Source: Streptomyces fumigatiscleroticus (GTDB lineage: Bacteria; Actinomycetota; Actinomycetes; Streptomycetales; Streptomycetaceae). Taken from it: a stretch of DNA of 64,000 nucleotides. The first letter of the stretch is position 1, and every line of letters begins with the position of its first letter. Under the pieces are notes generated by a model that saw nothing but the letters and a program-made list of their open reading frames with translations, was not told the DNA's origin and did no database searches. Location: NCBI RefSeq assembly GCF_014647975.1, contig NZ_BMQF01000008.1:124001-188000 (forward strand). Direction: 5' to 3'. Both the position numbers and the translations under genes were made by a program. Shown piece by piece: positions 1 to 7,883 of this stretch.

Positions 1-67
1 GGCTGCCACGTGGCAGCTCCTTCGTATCGGTCTCGGTGAGCGGCTCGGACAGCAAAAGGAGTGCGCC

Positions 68-251
68 ATGCCCGCCTCCACCACGCCCGGTACCGGCGTC
101 TCCGGCCGGCCGCCGCGCGGATCGCCGGTACGCCGCGCACCATCCGCGGCACGGACGGCGAGCCGCGTTCCTCCACCGGCCGGTGAACGGCAGCGACGGC
201 GGACTCCCGCGCGCTTACACCCAGGACCCGCTGTACGCGCAGTACACCTAG
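68..251 (+). pseudogene. Decayed small gene with two apparent frameshifts
   Basis: A good Shine-Dalgarno (aggag, 56-60) precedes an ATG at 68. The first ~18 codons have strong third-position GC; the coding signal then moves to a second frame (about 121-188, reading RIAGTPRTIRGTDGEPRSS) and to a third frame that ends at a TAG at 249-251 (reading GLPRAYTQDPLYAQYT). I recognise no family. This is either a degenerate gene or coincidental periodicity. Confidence 0.3.
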
Positions 252-275
252 CCGGCATCGCCGGGCGGTGGTGGT

Positions 276-321
276 GCCCGGGGCACCCGGGACACCCGGG
301 ATACCCGGGACACCCGGGGCA
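276..321. repeat. 9-bp tandem repeat rich in CCCGGG
   Basis: About five head-to-tail copies of a 9-bp unit of the form cacccggga, with single-base variation, so CCCGGG recurs at 9-bp intervals. The unit length is a multiple of three and in two frames reads as collagen-like Gly-His-Pro or Gly-Thr-Pro triplets, but no convincing gene surrounds it. The rest of 252-831 holds no gene I can support. Confidence 0.7.
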
Positions 322-831
322 CGCCCTCACCGGTCCCGCACGGATGCGGCCGGACCGTCGTCGCCGTCCGGGCACGCGGCGACGCGCGCCGCACGGTCGT
401 GCGGGTGGTGCCCGGCGGCCCCTGTGCCCGGTCGTCCTCCGTCCGGCACGTGGCGGACAGCCCCGGCCACACCTCGGTCGTCGCCGACGCGGCAGACCGC
501 GCACAGACCTTTGCGGCGGAGCCCGCACGGGGCACCTCGGCGCATCGGCCGTCGGGACGGCCACGACGTGCACCGGCCGGCAGGACGGGCACGACGCGCC
601 TCGGCCCCGAGGGCGCTGATCGGCTCGGTCACCGACCGGCCCACCGCGGCTCTCGGCAGGACGGCCGGATCGACGTCCCCGTCGGTGGCCCGGCAGGTCG
701 CGGGTCCGGTCGTCGGCGCCCATGAGGACCGATGTCCTCGCGTGAGGTGCTGATCTCTTCCCTCGCTCCACCAGGCGGGCCGGGCGCCTGCCCCGGCCCA
801 CCGGACCGACTTCCGGAAGGACTTCTTCGCT

Positions 832-1020
832 GTGGAACTCACCATTTCCCTGGCACTTCTCACCGGGATCATCCTGGTGGTCCTGCTCAACAACGGCCGG
901 CTGCGGTTCTGGCCCGCCCTCGTCGCCGCCCTGTTCGGCTTCACCCTCGCTGCCACCGCCCTCGCCCCCACCATCAACAGCGGCATCAATGGCATCACCG
1001 GATGGTTCAACAACTTCTGA
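832..1020 (+). CDS. Small two-helix membrane protein
   Basis: A 62-residue protein with two hydrophobic stretches (about 4-20 and 26-46) joined by a short polar turn (NNGRLRFWP) and an Asn/Gly-rich C-terminus ending GITGWFNNF. GTG is chosen as start because a ggaagg motif lies about ten bases upstream. Small hydrophobic proteins of this shape occur in Streptomyces plasmids and chromosome arms, often near mobile-element transfer genes, but no transfer gene is visible here, so no function is assigned. It stands alone between two repeat-rich gene-free stretches. Confidence 0.65.
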   Translation: MELTISLALLTGIILVVLLNNGRLRFWPALVAALFGFTLAATALAPTINSGINGITGWFNNF

Positions 1021-1240
1021 GGTGCCGGAGCCGGTGGCCGAGCGGGGACGTCGACCTGCCGGAAGCCGAACTCGCCACCCGGCCGGTCGTCAGCGGCAGC
1101 ACGGCGGCACGGCGGCACCATGCCGGGACGGTCGAGGGCTGCGGTGCGGCTTCCGCACACGGCGTGTGCCGGAAGCCGCCCGCGCCCGTACCCGGCACCA
1201 CGCCGTCGCTCCGATCCCCTCGGCCCCCGTCCCCGCCTCC

Positions 1241-1359
1241 GTCTCCGTCCCTGTCTCCGTCCCTGTCTCCGTCCCTGTCTCCGTCCCTGTCTCCGTCCCT
1301 GTCTCCGTCCCTGTCTCCGTCCCTGTCTCCGTCCCTGTCTCCGTCCCTGTCTCCGTCCC
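1241..1359. repeat. 12-bp tandem repeat (gtctccgtccct), about 10 copies
   Basis: Nine perfect copies of gtctccgtccct from 1241 to 1348 and a tenth partial copy. Because the period is a multiple of three all frames stay open: Ser-Leu-Ser-Pro on the plus strand, Thr-Glu-Thr-Gly on the minus strand. Upstream on the minus strand, about 1400-1530, a frame reads ALGPASGLAMAGYALALVAM followed by a basic segment, like a final membrane helix, so the repeat may be the tail of a decayed membrane-protein gene. The rest of 1021-1595 shows nothing else. Confidence 0.85.
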
Positions 1360-1595
1360 CGCCTCCGCCTCCGTCTCCGGCAGGCGGAGGCCCCCGCTCC
1401 GGCGGACGCGGGCCACGGGCCGCCGGAGCGGCCTCGCCATGGCGACCAGCGCCAGGGCATACCCGGCCATCGCGAGACCCGACGCCGGCCCGAGCGCGGG
1501 TGCCGGCCGGCCGAACCGACCGAGGGGACGCAAGGTTCACTCCTCGTTCACCGGGCGCTCGCCTGACATGACGGTTGCGGCGGGACCGTACGGCC

Positions 1596-3212
1596 GTGAG
1601 TTCTGACGAGAAGCTGTTCGCAGCATTGATGACGCGTCGCCATGTGCTTGCCGCCACCGGGGTCGCGGGTGCGGCCCTCGCAGCCGGTCCGCTGCCGGGC
1701 GGCGGCTCCGCCGCGGCCGCGCAGGACATGGCCTCGGACCGGGCCGGAGACGACGGCGCGGTCTCCGTGCTCGGCGCGCCGGCCGCCGACCCGGTGACCA
1801 CCCCCGCGGTCAACGGCCTGCACCTGCAGTTCGGCTCGGACGCGTCCGCCGAGGTGGTCGTCTCCTGGCACACCCTGCGGCCGGTGAAGAACGCGCGGGT
1901 GCTGCTCGGCAACGCCAAGGGCGAGTACACCCACACCTTCGGCGCGGACACGGTCGGCTACACCGACGCCAAGTCGGGCCAGAAGGTCTACGCCCACCAC
2001 GCTCACCTGACCGGGCTGCGTCCGGACACGGACCACGTGTACCTCGCCGTCCATGACGGCGCCCAGCCGGAGTTCGGCTCGTTCACCACCGCGCCCAGGG
2101 GCCGCGCCGCGCTGCGTTTCACCAGCTTCGGCGACCAGGGCACCCCCACCCTGGGCAAGCTGTCCAACGGCACCTACGTCAACGACAACCTGGGCAGCCC
2201 GGCGGCCGGCAACCTGCCCGCCGGTGTGGAGCGGGTGCGTCCGCTGTTCCACCTGTTCAACGGCGACCTGTGCTACGCCAACCTGGCCACCGACCGCGTG
2301 CGCACCTGGTCGGACTTCTGGGACAACAACACCCGCAGCGCCCGCTTCCGGCCGTGGATGCCGGCCGCGGGCAACCACGAGAACGAGCTGGGCAACGGTC
2401 CGATCGGCTACGAGGCCTACCAGACGTACTTCGCCCTGCCGCGGCAGAAGGGGCAGACCGACACCACCCGCGGCCTGTGGTACTCGATGACCGCCGGTTC
2501 GGTGAAGGTGATCTTCCTGGCCAATGACGATGTCTGCTACCAGGACGGCGGCAACAGCTATGTCCGCGGCTACTCCGGCGGCGCGCAGAAGAAGTGGCTG
2601 GAGAAGGAGCTGAAGGCGGCCCGGGCGGACCGGGGCATCGACTGGATCGTGGTCTGCATGCACCAGGTCGCGATCAGCACCGCCGACCAGTTCAACGGCG
2701 CCGACCTGGGCATCCGCCAGGAGTGGCTGCCGCTGTTCGACCGGTACGGCGTCGACCTGGTGGTCTGCGGACACGAGCACCACTACGAGCGCTCGCACCC
2801 GGTCCGCGGGCAGCAGCAGAACGCCACGCTGACCCCGATCCCGGCCTCCACCAGGACCGATGTCATCGACACCACCAAGGGCACCGTGCACATGGTGCTC
2901 GGCGGCGGCGGGACCTCGGCCCCCTCCAACCAGTTGTTCTTCGAACCGCCGGCCTGCCGGGTGATCACCTCGGTCACCGCTCCGGACCCCGGCACCGGCA
3001 AGCGTTCTCCGGTCTACACGCGTGAGGACGCCCCCTGGTCGGCGGTCCGCGACGCCGCCAACTCCTACGGCTTCGCCGCCTTCGACGTGGACCCGGGCAA
3101 GCCCGGTGGCCTGACCAGCATCAAGGTCACCTACTACGACGTCACCGGCGCCCAGGGCGAGATGAAGGCCTTCGAGACCTTCACCCTCCAGCGCCCCCGC
3201 CGCGACGCCTGA
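1596..3212 (+). CDS. Tat-exported purple acid phosphatase-like metallophosphoesterase
   Basis: Secreted phosphomonoesterase or phosphodiesterase of the purple acid phosphatase fold. The N-terminus has a twin-arginine signal (MTRRHVLAATGVAGAALAAG); a fibronectin-III-like domain covers roughly residues 65-170; the catalytic domain follows. All five metal-binding blocks of the family are readable in order: GDQG, GDLCY, GNHE, VVCMH and GHEHHYERSHP, supplying the dinuclear-metal ligands. The start is uncertain: GTG 1596 gives a longer n-region, ATG 1629 starts directly at the Tat motif, and a TTG at 1575 is also in frame; none has a strong Shine-Dalgarno. The gene is monocistronic. Substrate cannot be read from sequence. 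Confidence 0.88.
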   Translation: MSSDEKLFAALMTRRHVLAATGVAGAALAAGPLPGGGSAAAAQDMASDRAGDDGAVSVLGAPAADPVTTPAVNGLHLQFGSDASAEVVVSWHTLRPVKNARVLLGNAKGEYTHTFGADTVGYTDAKSGQKVYAHHAHLTGLRPDTDHVYLAVHDGAQPEFGSFTTAPRGRAALRFTSFGDQGTPTLGKLSNGTYVNDNLGSPAAGNLPAGVERVRPLFHLFNGDLCYANLATDRVRTWSDFWDNNTRSARFRPWMPAAGNHENELGNGPIGYEAYQTYFALPRQKGQTDTTRGLWYSMTAGSVKVIFLANDDVCYQDGGNSYVRGYSGGAQKKWLEKELKAARADRGIDWIVVCMHQVAISTADQFNGADLGIRQEWLPLFDRYGVDLVVCGHEHHYERSHPVRGQQQNATLTPIPASTRTDVIDTTKGTVHMVLGGGGTSAPSNQLFFEPPACRVITSVTAPDPGTGKRSPVYTREDAPWSAVRDAANSYGFAAFDVDPGKPGGLTSIKVTYYDVTGAQGEMKAFETFTLQRPRRDA

Positions 3213-3242
3213 CGCAACGGCGGCACACGGCCCCCGACGCTC

Positions 3243-3270
3243 GCCCCGGCCCGCGCTCGCGTGCCGGGGC
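3243..3270 (+). terminator. Hairpin after the phosphatase gene
   Basis: Inverted repeat gccccggc / gccggggc (8-bp arms, 12-nt spacer) starting 31 bases after the stop codon. No T-tract, as is normal in Streptomyces. Confidence 0.45.
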
Positions 3271-3291
3271 AGGCGTCAGGGGCCGCCCCAA

Positions 3292-3338
3292 GTGGGGCAG
3301 GTTCCCACGGTGGGGCAGGTTCCCACGGTGGGGCAGGT
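3292..3338. repeat. 18-bp tandem repeat, 2.6 copies
   Basis: Two exact copies of an 18-bp unit beginning gtggggcagg (3292-3309 and 3310-3327) and an 11-base third copy, in the gap between two genes that converge on it. No coding function seen. Confidence 0.75.
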
Positions 3339-3400
3339 GCACATCGGTGTCCCGGTCGGGCCGCGGTCCGCGGCGACCGCGGCCCCGGGGCCCGGAAACC

Positions 3401-3829
3401 TCAGGCCGCCAGGGTGCTGATGCCCAGGGTGAGCAGCGCCGCGACTTTGGCCACCTCGCAGGCCACGTACACCAGATGGGTCCGGGAGCGCGGAAGGGTC
3501 TCTCCCGCGAGCACCCGGTCGGACCGGCGGTTGAGGGCGGGGCGGACGGCGGCGAGCTGCACGACCAGCAGGAGCGCGGTGACGGCGCACGACACGCCGA
3601 CCGTCATGGTCGGGCCGCCGACGGCGACCGCCGCGATCACGACGACGGCCAGCAGGGCCTCGACCGCGTTGAGCGCCCGGAAGACGAGGCGCCCGATGCC
3701 GAGCCCGATCGGGATGGTCACTCCCGGGGCCCGGAACTTCAGCGGGGCCTCCAGGAACGAGATGGCCAGAACCATTCCGAGCCAGACGAAGGTGACCGCC
3801 GCGGCAATGGCGGCCGGCGTGGCGTTCAT
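3401..3829 (-). CDS. Four-helix membrane protein
   Basis: 142-residue integral membrane protein with hydrophobic segments at about 5-25, 43-75, 78-95 and 120-140 and a basic loop (RPALNRRSDRVLAGE) before the last helix. Start ATG is supported by aaggag ten bases upstream. It lies directly downstream of the flavohaemoglobin gene on the same strand but a strong hairpin at 3870-3898 separates them, so co-transcription would be partial. The family is not recognised beyond 'hypothetical membrane protein'; a role in the nitric-oxide response is only a guess from position. Confidence 0.75.
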   Translation of the reverse strand: MNATPAAIAAAVTFVWLGMVLAISFLEAPLKFRAPGVTIPIGLGIGRLVFRALNAVEALLAVVVIAAVAVGGPTMTVGVSCAVTALLLVVQLAAVRPALNRRSDRVLAGETLPRSRTHLVYVACEVAKVAALLTLGISTLAA

Positions 3830-3869
3830 CGGCCTCTTTCTCCTTGTGGCGTCGGGGTGCTGTCGCCAT

Positions 3870-3898
3870 CGGCCCCCGGACGGCGTGTCCGGGGGCCG
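3870..3898 (-). terminator. Terminator of hmp
   Basis: Perfect 12-bp inverted repeat (arms cggcccccggac / gtccgggggccg, 5-nt loop) beginning 7 bases after the hmp stop codon on the minus strand. Confidence 0.75.
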
Positions 3899-3904
3899 GC
3901 TGTC

Positions 3905-5095
3905 TCACGCGAGCCAGAGGTCGGGGCCGAACACCTCGTAGTGGATGTCCTGGGCCGGCAGACCGCGGCGCAGCAGGTCACCGCGGACGGCTCGCATGAA
4001 CGGCAGCGGGCCGCACAGGTACGCGGTGGTGTTCTCCGGCAGGTCGATCGCGTCGATGTCCACCTGTCCGGTGGCCGCCTCGGGGGCCTGGTCGCCCGGG
4101 TTCTCGTACCACAGGTGGAGCGTGGCGTTCGGCAGCGCCTGGACCAGCTGCCGCAGTTCCTCGCGGTGAGCGTGGTCGGCCGGGCCGCGGTCGGCGTGGA
4201 CCACGGTGACCGCCCGGGTGGATCCGGTGGCCGCCAGGTGGTTGAGCATGCCGAGCATGGGGGTGCTGCCGATGCCGGCGGAGGCCAGCAGCAGGGGGCC
4301 GTCGCCGTCCACGAGGGTGAGGTCGCCGAACGGTGCCGAGACGGTGAGCACGTCGCCCACTCGCGCGTTGCGGTGCAGCCAGGTGGAGACCTCGCCCTCC
4401 GGCCGGGTCTCGTCGTGGACCCGCTTGACGGTGATCCGCCATTCGGGACGCCCGGGGGCACAGGAGAGGCTGTACTGGCGGATCTGGTGCGCGCCGTCCG
4501 GAAGCCCGACCTGCACGCTGACGTACTGGCCCGGCCGGAAGGCACCGGCGGGCCGGCCATCGGCGTACTTGAGGGTGAAGGAGACCACGTCGGGAGTCTC
4601 CTGCCGGCGGTCGACGATCACCATCTGCTGCCACACGTCGCCCTCGGCGGCGCCGGCCTGCCGGTAGAGCCCGGTCTCGATGGCGATCAGCGCATTGGCC
4701 ATCAGCCAGTAGACCTCGTCCCAGGCGGCCGCGACCTCCGGGGTGACCGCGTCGCCGAGGACATCGACGATCGCGGCGAACAGATGCGTGTGGACGACCT
4801 TGTACTGGTCCGACGTGATACCGAGGGAGGCGTGTTTGTTGGCGATGCGGGCCAGCATCGCGTCCGGACGGGCGTCGGGACGCTCCAGCAGTATCCCCGC
4901 GAAGGCCGCGATCGAGCCCGCCAGGGCCTTCTGCTGCTCACCGTTGGCCTGGTTGCCACGGTTGAACAGGTCCCGGAGCAGTTCCGGGTGGGCGTCGAAG
5001 AGCTTGCCGTAGAAGCGCTCGGTGATCTCCTGGATGGCCGCGCCGACGACAGGCAGGGTTTCACGAATGACCGGGGTGGACTGCTCGGAGAGCAC
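3905..5095 (-). CDS. hmp: Flavohaemoglobin, nitric oxide dioxygenase
   Basis: Oxidises NO to nitrate with O2 and NAD(P)H in the cytoplasm. At 396 residues it has the full-length architecture: an N-terminal globin domain (about 1-145, proximal haem His in the NKHASLG block near residue 88), a ferredoxin-reductase FAD domain (RQYSLS at 206-211 binds flavin) and an NAD domain (GIGSTPMLGML, then CGPLPFMRAV and the terminal YEVFGP). The GTG start at 5095 is chosen because ggagg sits six bases upstream and it gives the normal family length. A dyad resembling Streptomyces NsrR sites lies just upstream at 5106-5130, and nsrR is the next gene upstream, so NO-induced derepression is expected. Confidence 0.95.
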   Translation of the reverse strand: MLSEQSTPVIRETLPVVGAAIQEITERFYGKLFDAHPELLRDLFNRGNQANGEQQKALAGSIAAFAGILLERPDARPDAMLARIANKHASLGITSDQYKVVHTHLFAAIVDVLGDAVTPEVAAAWDEVYWLMANALIAIETGLYRQAGAAEGDVWQQMVIVDRRQETPDVVSFTLKYADGRPAGAFRPGQYVSVQVGLPDGAHQIRQYSLSCAPGRPEWRITVKRVHDETRPEGEVSTWLHRNARVGDVLTVSAPFGDLTLVDGDGPLLLASAGIGSTPMLGMLNHLAATGSTRAVTVVHADRGPADHAHREELRQLVQALPNATLHLWYENPGDQAPEAATGQVDIDAIDLPENTTAYLCGPLPFMRAVRGDLLRRGLPAQDIHYEVFGPDLWLA

Positions 5096-5105
5096 CGAGA
5101 CCTCC

Positions 5106-5130
5106 AAATTGGCTTCTGATATTCCGATTT
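5106..5130 (-). promoter_or_regulatory. Candidate NsrR operator upstream of hmp
   Basis: A 25-bp imperfect dyad with outer arms aaattgg / ccgattt and an A/T-rich core (cttctgatatt) in otherwise very GC-rich DNA, ending 11 bases before the hmp start codon. The core resembles the 11-1-11 NsrR sites described in front of Streptomyces coelicolor hmpA genes as I remember them. Confidence 0.5.
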
Positions 5131-5190
5131 TTTGCCGACCGAGGCCGGCTCGCCCCTGGGGAGCAACGTGCCCCCGAGGAGGAACATGTG

Positions 5191-5637
5191 TCACTCGGCG
5201 GAGTCGCGACCGACCAGCCCGACGAGGACCGGGCCGGTGGGCGAGGCCACCAGGTCGGACACGGTGAGCGGATCGAGTGCGGCGTAGAAGGCCTCCTGGG
5301 CGTCGCGCAACGCCCGGCGGAGCCTGCATGCCGCGCGCAGCGGACAGGGTGTGTCGCCCTCGCAGGCGACGACCTCGCCCTCCCCCTCCAGCTCCCGCAC
5401 CAGCCACCCGACCGAGGCCTGCCGGCCCAGGCCGGTCAGGCCGAGCCCGCCGCCGCGCCCGCGCCGGGCCTCGATCACACCGAGGTGCTGCAACCGGCTG
5501 ATCGCCTTCGCCATATGGGTGTACGGCACGTTCACCGCCTCCGCCACCTCCCGGGTGGTCAGGGCCGTGTTCCGCTCCGCGACCGCCAGGCGCATCACAG
5601 CGCGCAGGGCCAGATCAGTGAACTTCGTCAACCGCAC
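5191..5637 (-). CDS. nsrR: NO-sensing Rrf2-family repressor NsrR
   Basis: 148-residue Rrf2-family regulator. The N-terminal winged helix reads MRLTKFTDLALRAVMRLAVA with the family VAEAVNVPYTHMAKAISRLQ recognition region. Three cysteines at about 92, 98 and 104 (CEGDTPC...C) match the [4Fe-4S] ligands of Streptomyces NsrR, and Asp8, reported as a fourth ligand, is present. NO destroys the cluster and releases DNA. It is transcribed towards hmp with a 95-bp gap that holds the hmp operator. A second dyad with aacaa / ttgtt ends precedes its own start, consistent with autoregulation. Confidence 0.93.
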   Translation of the reverse strand: MRLTKFTDLALRAVMRLAVAERNTALTTREVAEAVNVPYTHMAKAISRLQHLGVIEARRGRGGGLGLTGLGRQASVGWLVRELEGEGEVVACEGDTPCPLRAACRLRRALRDAQEAFYAALDPLTVSDLVASPTGPVLVGLVGRDSAE

Positions 5638-5648
5638 AGCAGCACACT

Positions 5649-5675
5649 AACAAATACGCATGTAGGATTCTTGTT
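5649..5675 (-). promoter_or_regulatory. Candidate autoregulatory dyad upstream of nsrR
   Basis: A/T-rich imperfect inverted repeat beginning aacaaatacgcat and ending attcttgtt, 12 bases upstream of the nsrR start. The half-site atacgcat recurs at 5783-5790 before the divergent cupin gene, hinting at shared control. Confidence 0.4.
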
Positions 5676-5805
5676 ATGCGGGACACGGATCGTGTGCGGT
5701 TCGACACGGCCCCGACCCCGGCACGACAGACCATTCTCGGGCCGGGCCCCGGTGCCCACGCTTCCGGGGCCCTGCTGTTCCAGATACGCATCATGGTGAC
5801 AACGG

Positions 5806-6219
5806 ATGACTGACGCACACGACGCCCGCACGGACCCCGCCGCCGCTCCCGCTCCCGCTCCCGCGCCGCGACTGCTCTGCGACATCGACACGCTCCTCGC
5901 GCGGGACTCCCTGCCGACCGGAGCGCTGTGGCGACTGGCCGAGCCCGGCCGTCAGCTCGATGCCAATCTCATCCACCTCCGGCCCGACGAGCACATCGCC
6001 ACGCACACCGAGCCGGACCTGGACGTTCTCGTCCTCGTCGTGGCCGGCCACGGCACGCTGAGCACGGCCCACGACACCGAGCCACTCACCCGAGGCGGCG
6101 TGGTGTGGCTTCCCCATGGCTCCTCCCGGAGCCTCACCGCCGGCCGGGACGGCATGTCGTACTTCACCGTCCACCGCCGCCGGCCGGGAATGCAGATCCG
6201 CAGGCGGTCCACGCCGTAG
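5806..6219 (+). CDS. Small cupin-domain protein
   Basis: 137-residue soluble protein. After an Ala/Pro-rich N-terminus (about 1-22) residues 40-130 form a single cupin barrel: DANLIHLRPDEHIATHTEPD resembles cupin motif 1 with potential metal-binding His residues, and GGVVWLPHGSSRSLTAG fits motif 2. The C-terminus is very basic (RRRPGMQIRRRS). It is divergent from nsrR and shares an atacgcat element with it, so it may respond to NO; that is inference. The specific metal or ligand is unknown. No strong Shine-Dalgarno precedes the ATG. Confidence 0.8.
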   Translation: MTDAHDARTDPAAAPAPAPAPRLLCDIDTLLARDSLPTGALWRLAEPGRQLDANLIHLRPDEHIATHTEPDLDVLVLVVAGHGTLSTAHDTEPLTRGGVVWLPHGSSRSLTAGRDGMSYFTVHRRRPGMQIRRRSTP

Positions 6220-6480
6220 AACGCCCGACCGGGCCGCGCTCTCCGGCCAGGCCCGCGCACGCCTGGCGGCTCCCTCGATGATCGCCGACCGGTCGAGGAT
6301 CGCGTTCCCGTGATCCACGGTCGTCCGCACCGGTTCCGTACCCGCGACGACCACCTCGAGGTTCTCGCGCAGCAGCAGACACTCGCGCGGGAACGCGGGG
6401 ACCTGCTCGGACTCGACCCGGAGATTCGCTTCGGCCAGGACCGGAAAGAAGCCATCCGCACCCACGAGGAAGACATCCAC
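6220..6480 (-). pseudogene. Remnant of an unidentified gene
   Basis: A minus-strand frame with about 85-90% GC third positions reads VDVFLVGADGFFPVLAEANL and then VVVAGTEPVRTTVDHGNAIL. The signal is clearly coding but starts without a Shine-Dalgarno and degenerates at about 6240, after which the frame runs on with no coding bias, antisense to the cupin gene. It looks like a truncated gene fragment. Family not recognised. Confidence 0.45.
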
Positions 6481-6689
6481 CGGCAAGCTGCTGAGCGCAG
6501 TGGATCACAGCTACGACCGCGTGGCCCAGGCGATTCGGCGTCGCGGAGGCGACGGTCGGCTCGGCCGACGGGCAGCGCAGCCAGGGCCTCACGGACGGGC
6601 ACGGCCGCCGTCCGGCCGGGAGCGCACCGGTATGTGCACGTGGGACCGGCGCGGCCGTGTACCGCCGGACCCGGCGCGTACCTCCGATC

Positions 6690-7634
6690 TCAGCCGAGCG
6701 GCAGATCCAGCGAGCGGCTCGGGACGGCGTCGAGCTCGGTGAGCGTCGCCTCGTCGAGACCGAGGGCGCCCACGGCGATGTTCGCCTCGAGGTGCCCGGT
6801 GTCCGCGGTGCCGGGGATGAGAAGCACGTTCGGGGCGTGGTGCAGCAGCCATGCGAGGCCGACCTGCGCGGGCGTGCTGCCCAGGGCCCGTGCCGCGGCC
6901 TGGACCGCCGGCTCGTCGGTGACCTTGGGCAGACCCGGGAACGCGCTGCCGAGCGGGAAGTAGGGCACCCAGGCGATGCCCTCGGCGGCGCAGAGCCTCA
7001 GCATGTCCTCGTCGCCGCGGCTGACGAGACTGTAGGCGTTCTGGACGCAGACGATGCCCGCCGGGAGGGCCCGGTGCAGGTCGTCGAGGGTCACGTTGCT
7101 CAGCCCGATGGCGCCGATCTTGCCCTCGTCGCGCATCGCCGTCATCACCGCGAGCTGGTCGTCGAGGTCGACCGCCTGGTCGCCTGCCGCGCGGAGACCG
7201 GGCCCGATGTCGGCACGGCGCACGTTCACGACCGCGAGCCGGTCGGTGCCGAGAGTCCTGAGGTTGTTCTCGACGCCCGCCCGGAGCTGTTCGGGCCGCT
7301 GGGCGAGGCGCAGCGGGACGGGGCCCTGCGCATCCGGTTCGGCACCGACCTTGGTGACCACGACGACGCCGTCCCCGGGCTCGACCGCCTCGCGGATGAC
7401 CTCGTTGACGAAGCCGTGGCCGTAGAACTCGGCGGTGTCGAGGTGGTCGACGCCGAGTCCGATCGCACGGCGCAGCAGTGAGACGGCGGCGGCGCGGTCG
7501 CCGCGCAGCCGTTCCAGCTGCATCGCGCCGTAGCCCACGCGCGACACGGTGTGGCCGGCGAGCAGGCCGGCGCCTCCGGGGCGCGGCACACCGGTGGCTG
7601 TGACAGCGGGAGAAGTGAGGCCGTTGGATGTCAT
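6690..7634 (-). CDS. Aldo/keto reductase
   Basis: 314-residue NADPH-dependent oxidoreductase with a (beta/alpha)8 barrel. The catalytic Asp-Tyr-Lys set is visible (LDTAEFYGHG with Asp66 and Tyr71; VVVVTKVG with Lys95), and the late strand LLIPGTADTGHLEANI is the cofactor-binding end typical of the family. The start is ATG 7634, with gagg about ten bases upstream. Its promoter region carries two strong palindromes (7666-7681 and 7702-7715), so it is probably repressed by a TetR-type protein and induced by some small molecule. No such regulator is adjacent. Confidence 0.92.
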   Translation of the reverse strand: MTSNGLTSPAVTATGVPRPGGAGLLAGHTVSRVGYGAMQLERLRGDRAAAVSLLRRAIGLGVDHLDTAEFYGHGFVNEVIREAVEPGDGVVVVTKVGAEPDAQGPVPLRLAQRPEQLRAGVENNLRTLGTDRLAVVNVRRADIGPGLRAAGDQAVDLDDQLAVMTAMRDEGKIGAIGLSNVTLDDLHRALPAGIVCVQNAYSLVSRGDEDMLRLCAAEGIAWVPYFPLGSAFPGLPKVTDEPAVQAAARALGSTPAQVGLAWLLHHAPNVLLIPGTADTGHLEANIAVGALGLDEATLTELDAVPSRSLDLPLG

Positions 7635-7664
7635 GGATGTGCATCCTCATGGGAGAACAGGGAA

Positions 7665-7715
7665 AGCGGAGGGTCCTCCGCTACGGTGACTGTAGCACTA
7701 CCGGAGGATCCTCCG
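7665..7715 (-). promoter_or_regulatory. Two palindromic operators in the aldo/keto reductase promoter
   Basis: agcggagg-gt-cctccgct (7665-7682) and cggaggatcctccg (7702-7715) are perfect dyads of the same ggagg/cctcc core, centred 35 bp apart, 31-81 bases upstream of the start. The paired arrangement is typical of cooperative repressor binding. Confidence 0.7.
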
Positions 7716-7883
7716 CTTCGTTCCCGGAACCGAAACGCCATCCAGGGGACTCCTTCACAGAACTTCCGCGGAGTCGAACACCACGCTGGTCGCCGACGCG
7801 CCTCGCCTCGTACCATCACGCCCACCGCACTTGGCCGTAGGCGGACCTACGCGGGCACGGGGCGCCGCCCTATGCTGCGCACC

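Noticed and set aside
327..1460. 377-codon minus-strand ORF across the repeat region
   Set aside because: Open only because of high GC; no family, no Shine-Dalgarno, and the bulk is Arg/Gln/Gly repeat from the array.
1007..1951. Long minus-strand ORF with Asp-Gly-Asp-Arg repeats resembling a calcium-binding repeat protein
   Set aside because: It is only the 12-bp tandem repeat read in one frame, and it overlaps the phosphatase gene on the other strand; flanking codons have no coding bias.
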